Source: Eubacteriales Family XIII. Incertae Sedis bacterium
GTDB taxonomy: Bacteria > Bacillota > Clostridia > Peptostreptococcales > Anaerovoracaceae
Assembly (NCBI GenBank): GCA_031278255.1
Contig: JAITKU010000247.1
Coordinates: forward strand, 1 to 32,357
Direction: 5' to 3'
DNA length: 32,357 bases
Part shown: positions 25,054 through 32,357 of the stretch, piece by piece
Layout of the letters: every line of letters begins with the position of its first letter
Position numbering within the stretch: position 1 is the first letter of the stretch
Notes under the pieces: model-generated
The model's database searches: none
Told to the model about the DNA's origin: nothing
What the model saw: the letters and a program-made list of their open reading frames with translations, nothing else
Program-made: the position numbers and the translations under genes

Positions 25054-27126
25054 TTACCTTGCAATGCGCAGACGCGCCATCTTTTTTACGATCGTCGATT
25101 GATTCAGCCCCAGGGCCGCGGACATTTTTCTCGTCGTGCCGTATTGCTTGAGCGCCTTGCGCAGCAAAGCCGCCTCATAATCGTTCACGATATCCTTGTA
25201 ATTCCGATCGAATAAAATCTCCTCGGGTCTGGGCCGCAAAGACTTGCTGCCGCGCAGCGTCTCGTCCGTCAGGCTCTCGATCGTGTCCCCCTCGCTCGTG
25301 ACCACGGCCCGCTCCACCATATTTTCCAGTTCCCTGACATTCCCCGGCCAGTTGTGGTTCAGCGTCTGCTTGATCGCGGAAGCGCCGAAGGACTTGGAAA
25401 GCTTGTACTTCGCGTTGTATTTGCCCAGAAAATGATGCACGAGCGCCGGGATGTCCTCTTTCCTGTCGCGCAGCGGCGGCACGAAGATGGGCACCACGTT
25501 GAGCCGGTAGTACAGGTCCGGACGGAAATGCCCCGCGGCCACCATCTCGCTCAGGTCCTCGTTCGTAGCGGCGATGACGCGCACATCTATCTTCCGCGGC
25601 GCGACGCCGCCCACGCGCATGATCTCCTGCGATTGCAGGACGCGCAGAAGCTTCACCTGCAACGGGATGGGCAGGGCGCCGATCTCGTCGAGGAAAATGG
25701 TGCCGTTGTTGGCGATCTCGAGGATGCCGAGCTTCCCTTTCTTGCCCGCCCCGGTAAAGGCGCCCGGTTCATAGCCGAACAGCTCCGATTCGAGCAGGGC
25801 CTCCGGTATCGCGCCGCAGTTGATCTTCACGAAAGCCTTGTCCGCCCTGTTCCCGGAACTGAACAGGATCTCCGCCACAACCTCCTTGCCGACGCCGGAT
25901 TCGCCCGTGATGAGGACGGTGGAATCCACCCGCGCGATATGCAGTATCGTCTCCAGCAGACGCCGGCTGCCGGGGTCCGTGAACACGTATTTTTCGGAGG
26001 CGACCGATTTTTTCACCTCCTGCCGGTACAGAATCTCAAGCCGGTTCACCTGCCGCTCCAGTTCGTGCGCGCGGGTGATGTCCTGTATATCCGCGACGAA
26101 GCCGCTGCAGGTCCCGTCTTTCGCGATAATCGGGTTCACCGCGGCCATGAGGCGCGTTTCGCCCAGCTTCGCGTAGCGCGAAAGCCCCTTTGCGCCCTTG
26201 TCGCCGGGTTTTCCCTCCCGAACGCGCAGGCGATCGAGGATATCCTCCCCGAATATGTGTTTGTACGCTTCGATGTTCTTGCCGATGATCGCATCCGTCG
26301 CCTCCGCGAAGATATCCGCCAGCGCCGTGTTCACCTTGACGATATTGCCCCGTTCATCCGTCACGAGTATGCCGTCCGAGGAGGTTTCAATGATGGTTTC
26401 CAATTCCCGCATGAGTTCTTTCGTCTGCGACAATTCCTCATAAACAACCGCCAATTCCGTGAAATCGTTGATGATCGCGATCCCGATCTCACGCTCCCCC
26501 TCCACCTTCGTGCAGGTCACGAGGAAAGTTTTGTCCCCGTGGCGAATCTTGCGGTTGATCGCCGCCTGCCCGGATTGCATGACCTCCGACATGCCGGCCT
26601 GCGGAAAAACCTCGTTGATGTTTTTCCCGATCACCGCGTCGATATCCACGCTCAGAGCCGCCGCGGCCGCGGGGTTGACCACGCGAATCTTCTCCGCGGC
26701 GTCAATGGTGACGATGCCGTTGTAAAGCCCCTTGATGATCGCGTCCAGTTCCAAACGAAGGAATTTTGTGGAATTATAATAGGCGCGTATCGTGTCCGGC
26801 ATGGAATAAAGGCCCACCAATCGCTCGTCTTTCACGACGGGAAGCGCGCTGACGGGCCGCCCGATCAACTCGTCGATATCCTCCTCCGGTTCGATCACGA
26901 TCGGGTTTTTGATCATGACTTTCTCCAGCGGAACGCTTTGATCTATGGCCTCATGCAGCAGGCGGAAAGCCCGCGCGAGGCTTATGACGCCCGTCATCAC
27001 CCCCTTGTCGTCCACGATGGGAATTCCGTTGGTCTTGTGGGACGCAAAGACGTCGACGGCCTTGCCGAAGGGGTCCTTTTCGTTCAGGGTGATGGGATCC
27101 CTGTTCATATATTGACTTATTTCCAA
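25054..27126 (-). CDS. Sigma-54-dependent activator with tandem CBS, two PAS-like domains, AAA+ and Fis/TyrR-type HTH
   Basis: CBS: MNRDPITLNEKDPFGKAVDVFASHKTNGIPIVDDKG. AAA+: LITGESGVGKEVVAE and FGYEPGAFTGAGKKG (GAFTGA). HTH: KMSAALGLNQSTIVKKMARL. Likely TTG start at 27126 after GGGGAGG. Confidence 0.9.
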   Translation of the reverse strand: MEISQYMNRDPITLNEKDPFGKAVDVFASHKTNGIPIVDDKGVMTGVISLARAFRLLHEAIDQSVPLEKVMIKNPIVIEPEEDIDELIGRPVSALPVVKDERLVGLYSMPDTIRAYYNSTKFLRLELDAIIKGLYNGIVTIDAAEKIRVVNPAAAAALSVDIDAVIGKNINEVFPQAGMSEVMQSGQAAINRKIRHGDKTFLVTCTKVEGEREIGIAIINDFTELAVVYEELSQTKELMRELETIIETSSDGILVTDERGNIVKVNTALADIFAEATDAIIGKNIEAYKHIFGEDILDRLRVREGKPGDKGAKGLSRYAKLGETRLMAAVNPIIAKDGTCSGFVADIQDITRAHELERQVNRLEILYRQEVKKSVASEKYVFTDPGSRRLLETILHIARVDSTVLITGESGVGKEVVAEILFSSGNRADKAFVKINCGAIPEALLESELFGYEPGAFTGAGKKGKLGILEIANNGTIFLDEIGALPIPLQVKLLRVLQSQEIMRVGGVAPRKIDVRVIAATNEDLSEMVAAGHFRPDLYYRLNVVPIFVPPLRDRKEDIPALVHHFLGKYNAKYKLSKSFGASAIKQTLNHNWPGNVRELENMVERAVVTSEGDTIESLTDETLRGSKSLRPRPEEILFDRNYKDIVNDYEAALLRKALKQYGTTRKMSAALGLNQSTIVKKMARLRIAR

Positions 27127-27184
27127 AGCGCACCTCCCCTCGCACAGCTTGGCGACAAACGCACGGGACATTCGTTTTGTATAT

Positions 27185-27213
27185 ACTATAATGCGTTTTG
27201 GGGGAATATGCAA
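27185..27213 (-). promoter_or_regulatory. Sigma-70-type promoter of the sigma-54 activator gene
   Basis: Minus strand TTGCAT (27213-27208), 17 nt, TATAGT (27190-27185). Confidence 0.6.
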
Positions 27214-27270
27214 GCGGTATGGCAGGAAAAGTTATGCAGCGTACCCAAAGCGGTAACCGCCCCCGTCTCC

Positions 27271-27978
27271 CTACAGCGGCACTCGAAAATGCGGGGGCGC
27301 GTTCAGCCCGCGTTCCCGAAACGCCAGGGTATAGATTTTTTTGTTGAAATCCAGTATCCCCTCCCTGCGCATCTTGTTCAATTCCAAAGAAAGCGAACTT
27401 CTGTCGAGGCAGAGGTATTGCGCGAGTTCCTCTTGGTTCATGTCGATATCGATCGTAAGACTGCCGCGCTTCTCGCTGAGGATGCTGAAATAGGCCATGA
27501 TCCGGCCGCGCACCGTACGCATGGCCAATATGTCCGACTTGTACATAAGGCGAATGTTCTCGTCCGCCAGAATCGCCGCTATGCGATCGAAGAGCGCCTT
27601 GTTCACGGCGGCGGACACGGCCTCGCCTTGAATCAGGTCATCGAAAGACAACCATATGATGCGCCCGCTTCGGTTGGCCGTGATCGTGGTCGGGCCGGTC
27701 CTGAAAGAAGAGCAGACCGCGTCGAGGTTGACCGCGGCGTACGGGGAAAACGTGCGTATGATCTGCACCCGGCCGTTTATGTGATATTTTTCGCTCAGCA
27801 GACCGCCTCGGATCAAGACGCCGATTTCCGAAACCGGCGCCCCCTGACGGACAAGCACGTCTTTCCTTTCAAAATCCTGTACGCGTCGCCGCACCGAAGC
27901 GCATATCTTCGCGAAGTCCGCATCCGTGAATCCCCTGAAAAGTTCCGCATTTCGCAATAAATCCAAATCCATATCCAT
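27271..27978 (-). CDS. Crp/Fnr-family transcriptional regulator
   Basis: MDMDLDLLRNAELFRGFTDADFAKICASVRRRVQDFERKDVLVRQGAPVSEIGVLIRGGLL... cyclic-nucleotide-binding-like domain, then ELAQYLCLDRSSLSLELNKMRREGILD HTH. The track ORF to 29109 is an overextension. Confidence 0.88.
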   Translation of the reverse strand: MDMDLDLLRNAELFRGFTDADFAKICASVRRRVQDFERKDVLVRQGAPVSEIGVLIRGGLLSEKYHINGRVQIIRTFSPYAAVNLDAVCSSFRTGPTTITANRSGRIIWLSFDDLIQGEAVSAAVNKALFDRIAAILADENIRLMYKSDILAMRTVRGRIMAYFSILSEKRGSLTIDIDMNQEELAQYLCLDRSSLSLELNKMRREGILDFNKKIYTLAFRERGLNAPPHFRVPL

Positions 27979-28021
27979 AGCCGTCTCCGTAAGGACGCGG
28001 GTATTAAGAAACCCCCGTGGC

Positions 28022-28037
28022 TGTTCTATATAGAACA
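28022..28037. promoter_or_regulatory. 16-bp perfect palindromic operator TGTTCTATATAGAACA
   Basis: Exact self reverse complement; lies just downstream of the -10 of the Crp/Fnr-like gene. Confidence 0.75.
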
Positions 28038-28049
28038 CTTTCCGCTTCC

Positions 28050-28079
28050 AGTATATCATAGAATCGCAACGATGTGCAA
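28050..28079 (-). promoter_or_regulatory. Promoter of the Crp/Fnr-like gene
   Basis: Minus strand TTGCAC (28079-28074), 18 nt, TATACT (28055-28050). Confidence 0.6.
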
Positions 28080-28102
28080 ATTTTTTCGCGCAATCTTTCG
28101 TC

Positions 28103-28131
28103 TTGTCAAACGTGCAAAAATGCGATACAAT
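28103..28131 (+). promoter_or_regulatory. Promoter of the RarD-like gene
   Basis: TTGTCA (28103-28108), 17 nt, TACAAT (28126-28131). Confidence 0.65.
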
Positions 28132-28176
28132 TTCCACAGTGACACAAAAACAAACGGACGCGAGGACGTATTTGAC

Positions 28177-29103
28177 ATGCAGGCAAACAATGAACGGACG
28201 TGGGGCGTTTCCGCTGCCGTCGGCGCTTATCTCATCTGGGGTTTTCTTGTGCTTTATTGGAGGCTGATCGACGATCTGCCCTCCCTCGATATCATCTGTT
28301 ATCGCATCGTGTGGACGCCGGCGTTCATGCTGCTTTTGTTTGCGGCGGTCGGCGGGTGGCGCGGCGTCTTTGCGAGCGAGGTCAGGGGGCTTTTCGGCAA
28401 CCCCGGGCAGGCGCTGCGCCTGTTCGCCGCCTCGCTGCTGATCTCGCTCAACTGGTTCACCTATGTGTTCGCCGTCAATCACAACCACGTGGCGGAAGCG
28501 AGCCTCGGGTATTTCATCAATCCCCTGCTCAACTTCGTCCTGTCCATCCTCTTTTTGCGGGAACGCCTGTCGCGCGCGGGCGCGGTCGCCTGCGTCTTTG
28601 CCCTCGCCGGCGTGATCGTCGTCAGCGTGCAGGCGGGCGTCGTTCCTTGGATATCCCTCGTATTGGCCCTGACCTTTTCCCTGTACGGACTGATCAAGGT
28701 CCGGATCAAGCTGCATTCCTATACCGGCTTGATGATGGAAACCCTGCTGATATTGCCTTTGGCGCTCATCTACCTTTCGGTTTTCGCCGACGCCGGTTTT
28801 ATGGGCTGCGACGCCAAGGCAAACGCGCTCGTAATCGGCGCGGGCATCGCGACCGCCGTGCCGCTTTTGCTCTTCGCGGAAGCCGTCCCGAGGATATCCT
28901 ATATTTCCGTCGGCTTTATCCAGTACATCAGTCCCTCGATCACCTTTCTCCTGTCCGTGTTCGTGTTCAGGGAACCCATCCCGCCGATGAAACTGCTCGG
29001 GTTTTGCTTCATCTGGATCGGCATCCTGATCTTCTGCATAGACAGCGTTCGCACGGCGAGGGGCCGCGACCCGCGGAGGCGGACGGAGGAGGCCGAGGCT
29101 TAG
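28177..29103 (+). CDS. rarD: EamA-family transporter, RarD-like
   Basis: GVSAAVGAYLIWGFLVLYWRLIDDLPSLDIICYRIVWTPAFML...LNWFTYVFAVNHNHVAEASLGYFINPLLNFVLSILFLRERLS...GFIQYISPSITFLLSVFVF. Confidence 0.92.
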   Translation: MQANNERTWGVSAAVGAYLIWGFLVLYWRLIDDLPSLDIICYRIVWTPAFMLLLFAAVGGWRGVFASEVRGLFGNPGQALRLFAASLLISLNWFTYVFAVNHNHVAEASLGYFINPLLNFVLSILFLRERLSRAGAVACVFALAGVIVVSVQAGVVPWISLVLALTFSLYGLIKVRIKLHSYTGLMMETLLILPLALIYLSVFADAGFMGCDAKANALVIGAGIATAVPLLLFAEAVPRISYISVGFIQYISPSITFLLSVFVFREPIPPMKLLGFCFIWIGILIFCIDSVRTARGRDPRRRTEEAEA

Positions 29104-29117
29104 ACGCAAAATCCCCC

Positions 29118-29146
29118 TTGACGAAAACGAATGCCTGTTCTATACT
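29118..29146 (+). promoter_or_regulatory. Promoter of the ECF transporter gene
   Basis: TTGACG (29118-29123), 17 nt, TATACT (29141-29146). Confidence 0.7.
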
Positions 29147-29159
29147 TAAATTCATGATA

Positions 29160-29262
29160 TAACGCGATGTGCGGGCGTTTTGCATGTGGAACCGGGTGAA
29201 ATCCCCGGGCGGGGTTTTGCGTCGACGGCGCGGACACTTATACGGTTTTCACCGGTATCGGG
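29160..29262 (+). promoter_or_regulatory. Structured 5' leader with cobalamin-riboswitch-like core motif (tentative)
   Basis: GTGGAACCGGGTGAAATCCCCGGGCGGGG resembles the cobalamin-riboswitch P4 region (GGGAA...GGUGnAAnUCC). A downstream ATACGG-TTTTCA-CC(G)GTAT hairpin precedes the RBS GGGAGAAG. Confidence 0.35.
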
Positions 29263-29272
29263 AGAAGTTCGC

Positions 29273-32071
29273 GTGGAGCGATATCGAATCGAGAATCTGA
29301 AATTCACGTATCCGGAACGCGAAAAGCCCGCGCTGGACGGCGTGGACCTGATCGTCCGGCAGGGCGAATTCCTGACGCTCTGCGGCGTGTCCGGCTGCGG
29401 CAAGACGACGCTCCTGCGACATCTGAAGCCCATCCTCACGCCGCACGGCGCGCGGAGCGGCGAGATACGCTTCGACGGCGCGCCGATTTCCGCGCTGAAA
29501 GAGCGGGAGCAGAGCGCGCGGATCGGCTTCGTCATGCAGAGTCCGGAGAATCAAATCGTCACGGACAAGGTGTGGCACGAACTGGCTTTCGGTCCGGAGA
29601 GTCTCGGCGCGCCGCAGGAGGAGATTCGTCTGCGCGTCGCGGAAATGGCGTCTTTCTTCGGGATACAGACGTGGTTCCACAAGAACGTGACAGAATTGTC
29701 CGGCGGGCAGAAGCAGCTTCTGAACCTCGCGTCCGTCATGACAATGCATCCGGAGGTCCTGCTTCTGGACGAGCCGACGAGCCGTCTGGACCCGATCGCG
29801 GCCTCGGAATTTCTCACCGTCGTCGGCAAGATCAACCGCGAACTCGGCATTACGGTAATCCTCAGCGAACACAGGCCGGAGGAGGTCTTTCCCCTCTGCG
29901 ATCGCGTCGCCGTCATGGAGGCGGGCAAAATCGTCGCGGACGGGACGCCCGCCGCGGTCGGCGCGCTGCTTGGGAAACGCGGCCACGGGATGTTCTTTGC
30001 CATGCCCGCACCCATGCGCATATGGGCGGCGGTCCCCAAAAGGGGGGCGGAAAGCGCCTGTCCCGTCACCGTCAGGGAGGGGCGGGATTGGCTGAACCGT
30101 TTGGCGGCGGACGGTCTTTGTCCCCCCGCGCGCGAAGCGGAAGCCGCGGACCGCGCGCCGAAGCCGAAAATGCCGCCGGCCGCGGAGTTGGACGATCTGT
30201 GGTTCCGCTACGAAAAAAACGCGCCCGACGTGATCAAGGGCCTGTCGTTCAAGGCGTACGGCGGAACGATCACGGCCATCCTCGGCGGCAACGGCACGGG
30301 CAAGACGACGGCGCTGTCGCTGATCTGCGGCATCAACAAACCCTATCGCGGCAAGGTGCGCATCGCGGGCGAACCCCTTGAAAAACACGCGGGCAGCCTC
30401 TTTTCCGGTCTGCTCGGCGTCCTGCCGCAAAATCCGCAGGCGCTGTTCGTGCAAAAGACCGTCGAGGCCGATCTGCTGGAAATCCTCGCGGGCGCGAAGC
30501 TTTCCAAGGAGGAAAAGCGGAAGCGGATCGCCCGGGTGTCCGCGCTGTGCCGCCTGGAGGGACTCCTGTCCGCCCATCCCTACGATCTGTCCGGCGGCGA
30601 ACAGCAGCGCGCGGCGCTCGCGAAGGTGCTGCTCCTGCGGCCGCGCATCCTGCTTCTCGATGAGCCGACCAAGGGACTCGACGCCGCGTTCAAACGCGTG
30701 TTTGCGGGGATATTGAAGCGGCTCGCGGCCTCGGGCGTCGCCGTCATCCTCGTGAGCCACGACCTTGAATTTTGCGCCGAATACGCGGACAGATGCGCGC
30801 TGTTCTTCGACGGCAATATCATCACGGAGGGCGCGCCGCGCGATTTTTTTTCGGGCAACAGCTTCTATACGACGGCCGCAAACCGCATGGCGCGGGACCT
30901 CCTGCCCAAGGCCGTCACGCCGCAGGATGTGATCGCGGCGCTCGGCGGGGAAATACCCGCGCCGCCGCCCATCCCCGAGGAGGACGCGCCGGCGTACGAT
31001 CTTGACGCGCCCGCCTGCGGAGAGGCGGCCGCGCGCGCCGCCGAGGGAGCAAAGGAAGAAAACCCGCCCGCGCAAGGCCCGCCCGCAAACGCGTCGCGCG
31101 TGCGTCTCACGCCCGCGCGCAGGCTCGCCGTCACGCTCGCGACGTTCTGCCTCATCGCTACGGCGCTCTTCGCGGGTACGCGTATCGAGGGTCTTACCGC
31201 TTTCGTTTCGGGCGGCGATTTGGCGATCGGCGCGGCAGAGGGCGCCGCCGTCCGGATGTACGTGGGCATCATACTCGCGCTCGCGGCGGAGGCCTGCGCG
31301 CTGGTATGCGCCCTGACGTGGAAAAGGGAGGAAAGGCCGCGCGCGCAGAGGCCCGCCCCGGAAAACCGCAGGCTGGCCGGGCGCACGCTCGCGGCGGCGG
31401 TGATGATCCTGCTGGCCGTCCCGCTGACCATCTACGTCGGCGTCTACTTTCTCGAGGATCGCAAATATTATTTTATATCCGTACTGATCATCCTCGAAAC
31501 CATGCTGCCTTTCGCGCTGGTCTTTGAGAGCCGCAAGCCGCAGGCGCGGGAACTCGTGATCATCGCCGTGCTGTGCGCGATCGCCGTCGCGGGGCGAACC
31601 GCTTTTTTCATGCTGCCGCAGTTCAAGCCCGTACTCGCCCTCGTCATTATCGCGGGCGTCGCTTTCGGCGGCGAGGCGGGCTTTCTCGTCGGCGCGATGA
31701 CGGGCTTCGTGAGCAATATGTTCTTCGGGCAGGGTCCGTGGACGCCTTGGCAGATGTTCGCGTTCGGCATCATCGGCTTCCTCGCGGGCGTGCTGTTTCG
31801 CAAGGGGCTGCTGCGCCGGGACCGCGGCGCGCTCTGCGTATTCGGCGCGCTGTCGACTTTCGCCGTCTACGGACTCATTATGGACAGCTCGATGGTGCTG
31901 ATGTATCAGATACGGCCCGTGAAAGAGATGTTCTTCGCCGCGTATCTGCAGGGGCTTCCTTTCAACCTCGTCCACGCGACGGCCACGGCCGTTTTTCTCT
32001 TCATCATCTCCCGCGCCATGCTCGAAAAATTGGACCGGATCAAGGTGAAATACGGTCTGATCGAGCGGTGA
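29273..32071 (+). CDS. Single-chain ECF transporter: two EcfA-type ATPase domains fused to an S-component-like membrane domain
   Basis: Walker A SGCGKTTLLRHL and GGNGTGKTTALSL; signatures LSGGQKQLLNLA and LSGGEQQRAALAKVL. C-terminal LPQFKPVLALVIIAGVAFGGEAGFLVGAMTGFVSNMFFGQGPWTPWQMFAFGIIGFLAGVLF is ECF S-like. GTG start at 29273 with GGGAGAAG RBS, in frame with track ORF 29180..32071. Confidence 0.85.
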   Translation: MERYRIENLKFTYPEREKPALDGVDLIVRQGEFLTLCGVSGCGKTTLLRHLKPILTPHGARSGEIRFDGAPISALKEREQSARIGFVMQSPENQIVTDKVWHELAFGPESLGAPQEEIRLRVAEMASFFGIQTWFHKNVTELSGGQKQLLNLASVMTMHPEVLLLDEPTSRLDPIAASEFLTVVGKINRELGITVILSEHRPEEVFPLCDRVAVMEAGKIVADGTPAAVGALLGKRGHGMFFAMPAPMRIWAAVPKRGAESACPVTVREGRDWLNRLAADGLCPPAREAEAADRAPKPKMPPAAELDDLWFRYEKNAPDVIKGLSFKAYGGTITAILGGNGTGKTTALSLICGINKPYRGKVRIAGEPLEKHAGSLFSGLLGVLPQNPQALFVQKTVEADLLEILAGAKLSKEEKRKRIARVSALCRLEGLLSAHPYDLSGGEQQRAALAKVLLLRPRILLLDEPTKGLDAAFKRVFAGILKRLAASGVAVILVSHDLEFCAEYADRCALFFDGNIITEGAPRDFFSGNSFYTTAANRMARDLLPKAVTPQDVIAALGGEIPAPPPIPEEDAPAYDLDAPACGEAAARAAEGAKEENPPAQGPPANASRVRLTPARRLAVTLATFCLIATALFAGTRIEGLTAFVSGGDLAIGAAEGAAVRMYVGIILALAAEACALVCALTWKREERPRAQRPAPENRRLAGRTLAAAVMILLAVPLTIYVGVYFLEDRKYYFISVLIILETMLPFALVFESRKPQARELVIIAVLCAIAVAGRTAFFMLPQFKPVLALVIIAGVAFGGEAGFLVGAMTGFVSNMFFGQGPWTPWQMFAFGIIGFLAGVLFRKGLLRRDRGALCVFGALSTFAVYGLIMDSSMVLMYQIRPVKEMFFAAYLQGLPFNLVHATATAVFLFIISRAMLEKLDRIKVKYGLIER

Positions 32072-32114
32072 GAATCCCCGCGGCGGGGCGAGCGGGCGCG
32101 CGCAAAAAAATAAT

Positions 32115-32143
32115 TTGACACGGCGTCGATACGAGAGTAGAAT
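32115..32143 (+). promoter_or_regulatory. Sigma-70-type promoter of the gene at the window end
   Basis: TTGACA (32115-32120), 17 nt, TAGAAT (32138-32143). Confidence 0.75.
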
Positions 32144-32173
32144 ATAAGCTGAGGAGAATTTTTTTTATTCGGA

Positions 32174-32191
32174 GGTTAGTTTTCGCTAACC
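32174..32191. promoter_or_regulatory. GGTTAG-TTTTCG-CTAACC inverted repeat in a 5' leader
   Basis: Perfect 6-6-6 inverted repeat about 25 nt downstream of the predicted transcription start. Confidence 0.6.
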
Positions 32192-32277
32192 AAAGGGCGA
32201 GATCGTCCGCTCCGCCGCGCGGCGGCCATCCGCCTCCGGCCCGGGCAAAACCCCGCCAACAATGGAAGGAGGAAAAT

Positions 32278-32357
32278 ATGAGTCAAGCAAAAGCCCGAAA
32301 GACGGGCATGGCGCGCCTGTGGGAACTGGCGTCCGTGAAGAAGCTCTTGGTCGCCTG
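32278..32357 (+). CDS. N-terminus of a truncated gene, possibly an ABC transporter permease/ATP-binding protein
   Basis: ATG at 32278 after GGAAGGAGG; MSQAKARKTGMARLWELASVKKLLVA..., cut by the window edge. Family call is weak. Confidence 0.4.
   Translation, partial: MSQAKARKTGMARLWELASVKKLLVA

Noticed and set aside
25354-27960. 868-aa plus-strand ORF
   Set aside because: Antisense shadow of the sigma-54 activator and Crp/Fnr-like gene; no recognisable domains.
27979-29109. N-terminal extension of the Crp/Fnr-like ORF (27271..29109)
   Set aside because: The extension runs antisense through the RarD-like gene and its promoter; MDMDLDLLRN at 27978 is the natural start.
29249-31975. 908-aa minus-strand ORF
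   Set aside because: Antisense shadow of the ECF fusion gene; highly charged translation with no domain.
32174-32191. DtxR/IdeR iron box
   Set aside because: Half-sites match GGTTAG/CTAACC, but the DtxR consensus has a 1-nt centre, not 6 nt; kept only as an unexplained inverted repeat.
1-32357. CRISPR array, prophage, transposase, tRNA or rRNA genes
   Set aside because: No regularly spaced repeats, integrase/transposase motifs, or recognisable tRNA/rRNA sequences were seen by eye; a tRNAscan/Infernal run would be needed to exclude small RNAs fully.

Overview
GC-rich window, probably from a Clostridia-like Firmicute (inferred from gene content). Almost all genes from 155 to 27978 lie on the minus strand; the plus strand takes over from 28177. 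In order along the window: (1) a 140-bp near-perfect long inverted repeat at the left edge; (2) a histidine operon (minus strand: hisZ-hisG fusion, hisD, hisB, hisH, hisA, hisF, hisI, hisE) whose promoter is covered by a 32-bp array of four half-sites; (3) a DUF2007-like small protein and a threonyl-tRNA synthetase that lacks a TGS domain; (4) a compact Tad-like secretion/pilus operon (CpaB-, CpaE-, CpaF-, TadB- and TadC-like) ending in four small membrane-anchored proteins with similar N-termini, one of which is missing from the ORF track; (5) a seven-gene acyl-CoA catabolic operon (OFA-type MFS transporter, YtcJ-like amidohydrolase, 3-hydroxyacyl-CoA dehydrogenase, enoyl-CoA hydratase with a +1 frameshift, thiolase, acyl-CoA dehydrogenase, CoA-transferase), preceded by a consensus-quality sigma-54 promoter and a CBS/PAS/AAA+ sigma-54 activator; (6) a Crp/Fnr-like regulator with a 16-bp perfect palindrome at its transcription start; (7) a RarD-like EamA transporter; (8) a single-chain ECF transporter (ATPase-ATPase-S component) behind a structured leader with a cobalamin-riboswitch-like motif; (9) the start of another gene, cut by the window end. 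The best candidates for under-described biology are the minimal Tad-like locus, the sigma-54 acyl-CoA operon of unknown substrate, the his operator array and the ECF fusion with its leader. All family calls come from reading motifs; no database search was run.
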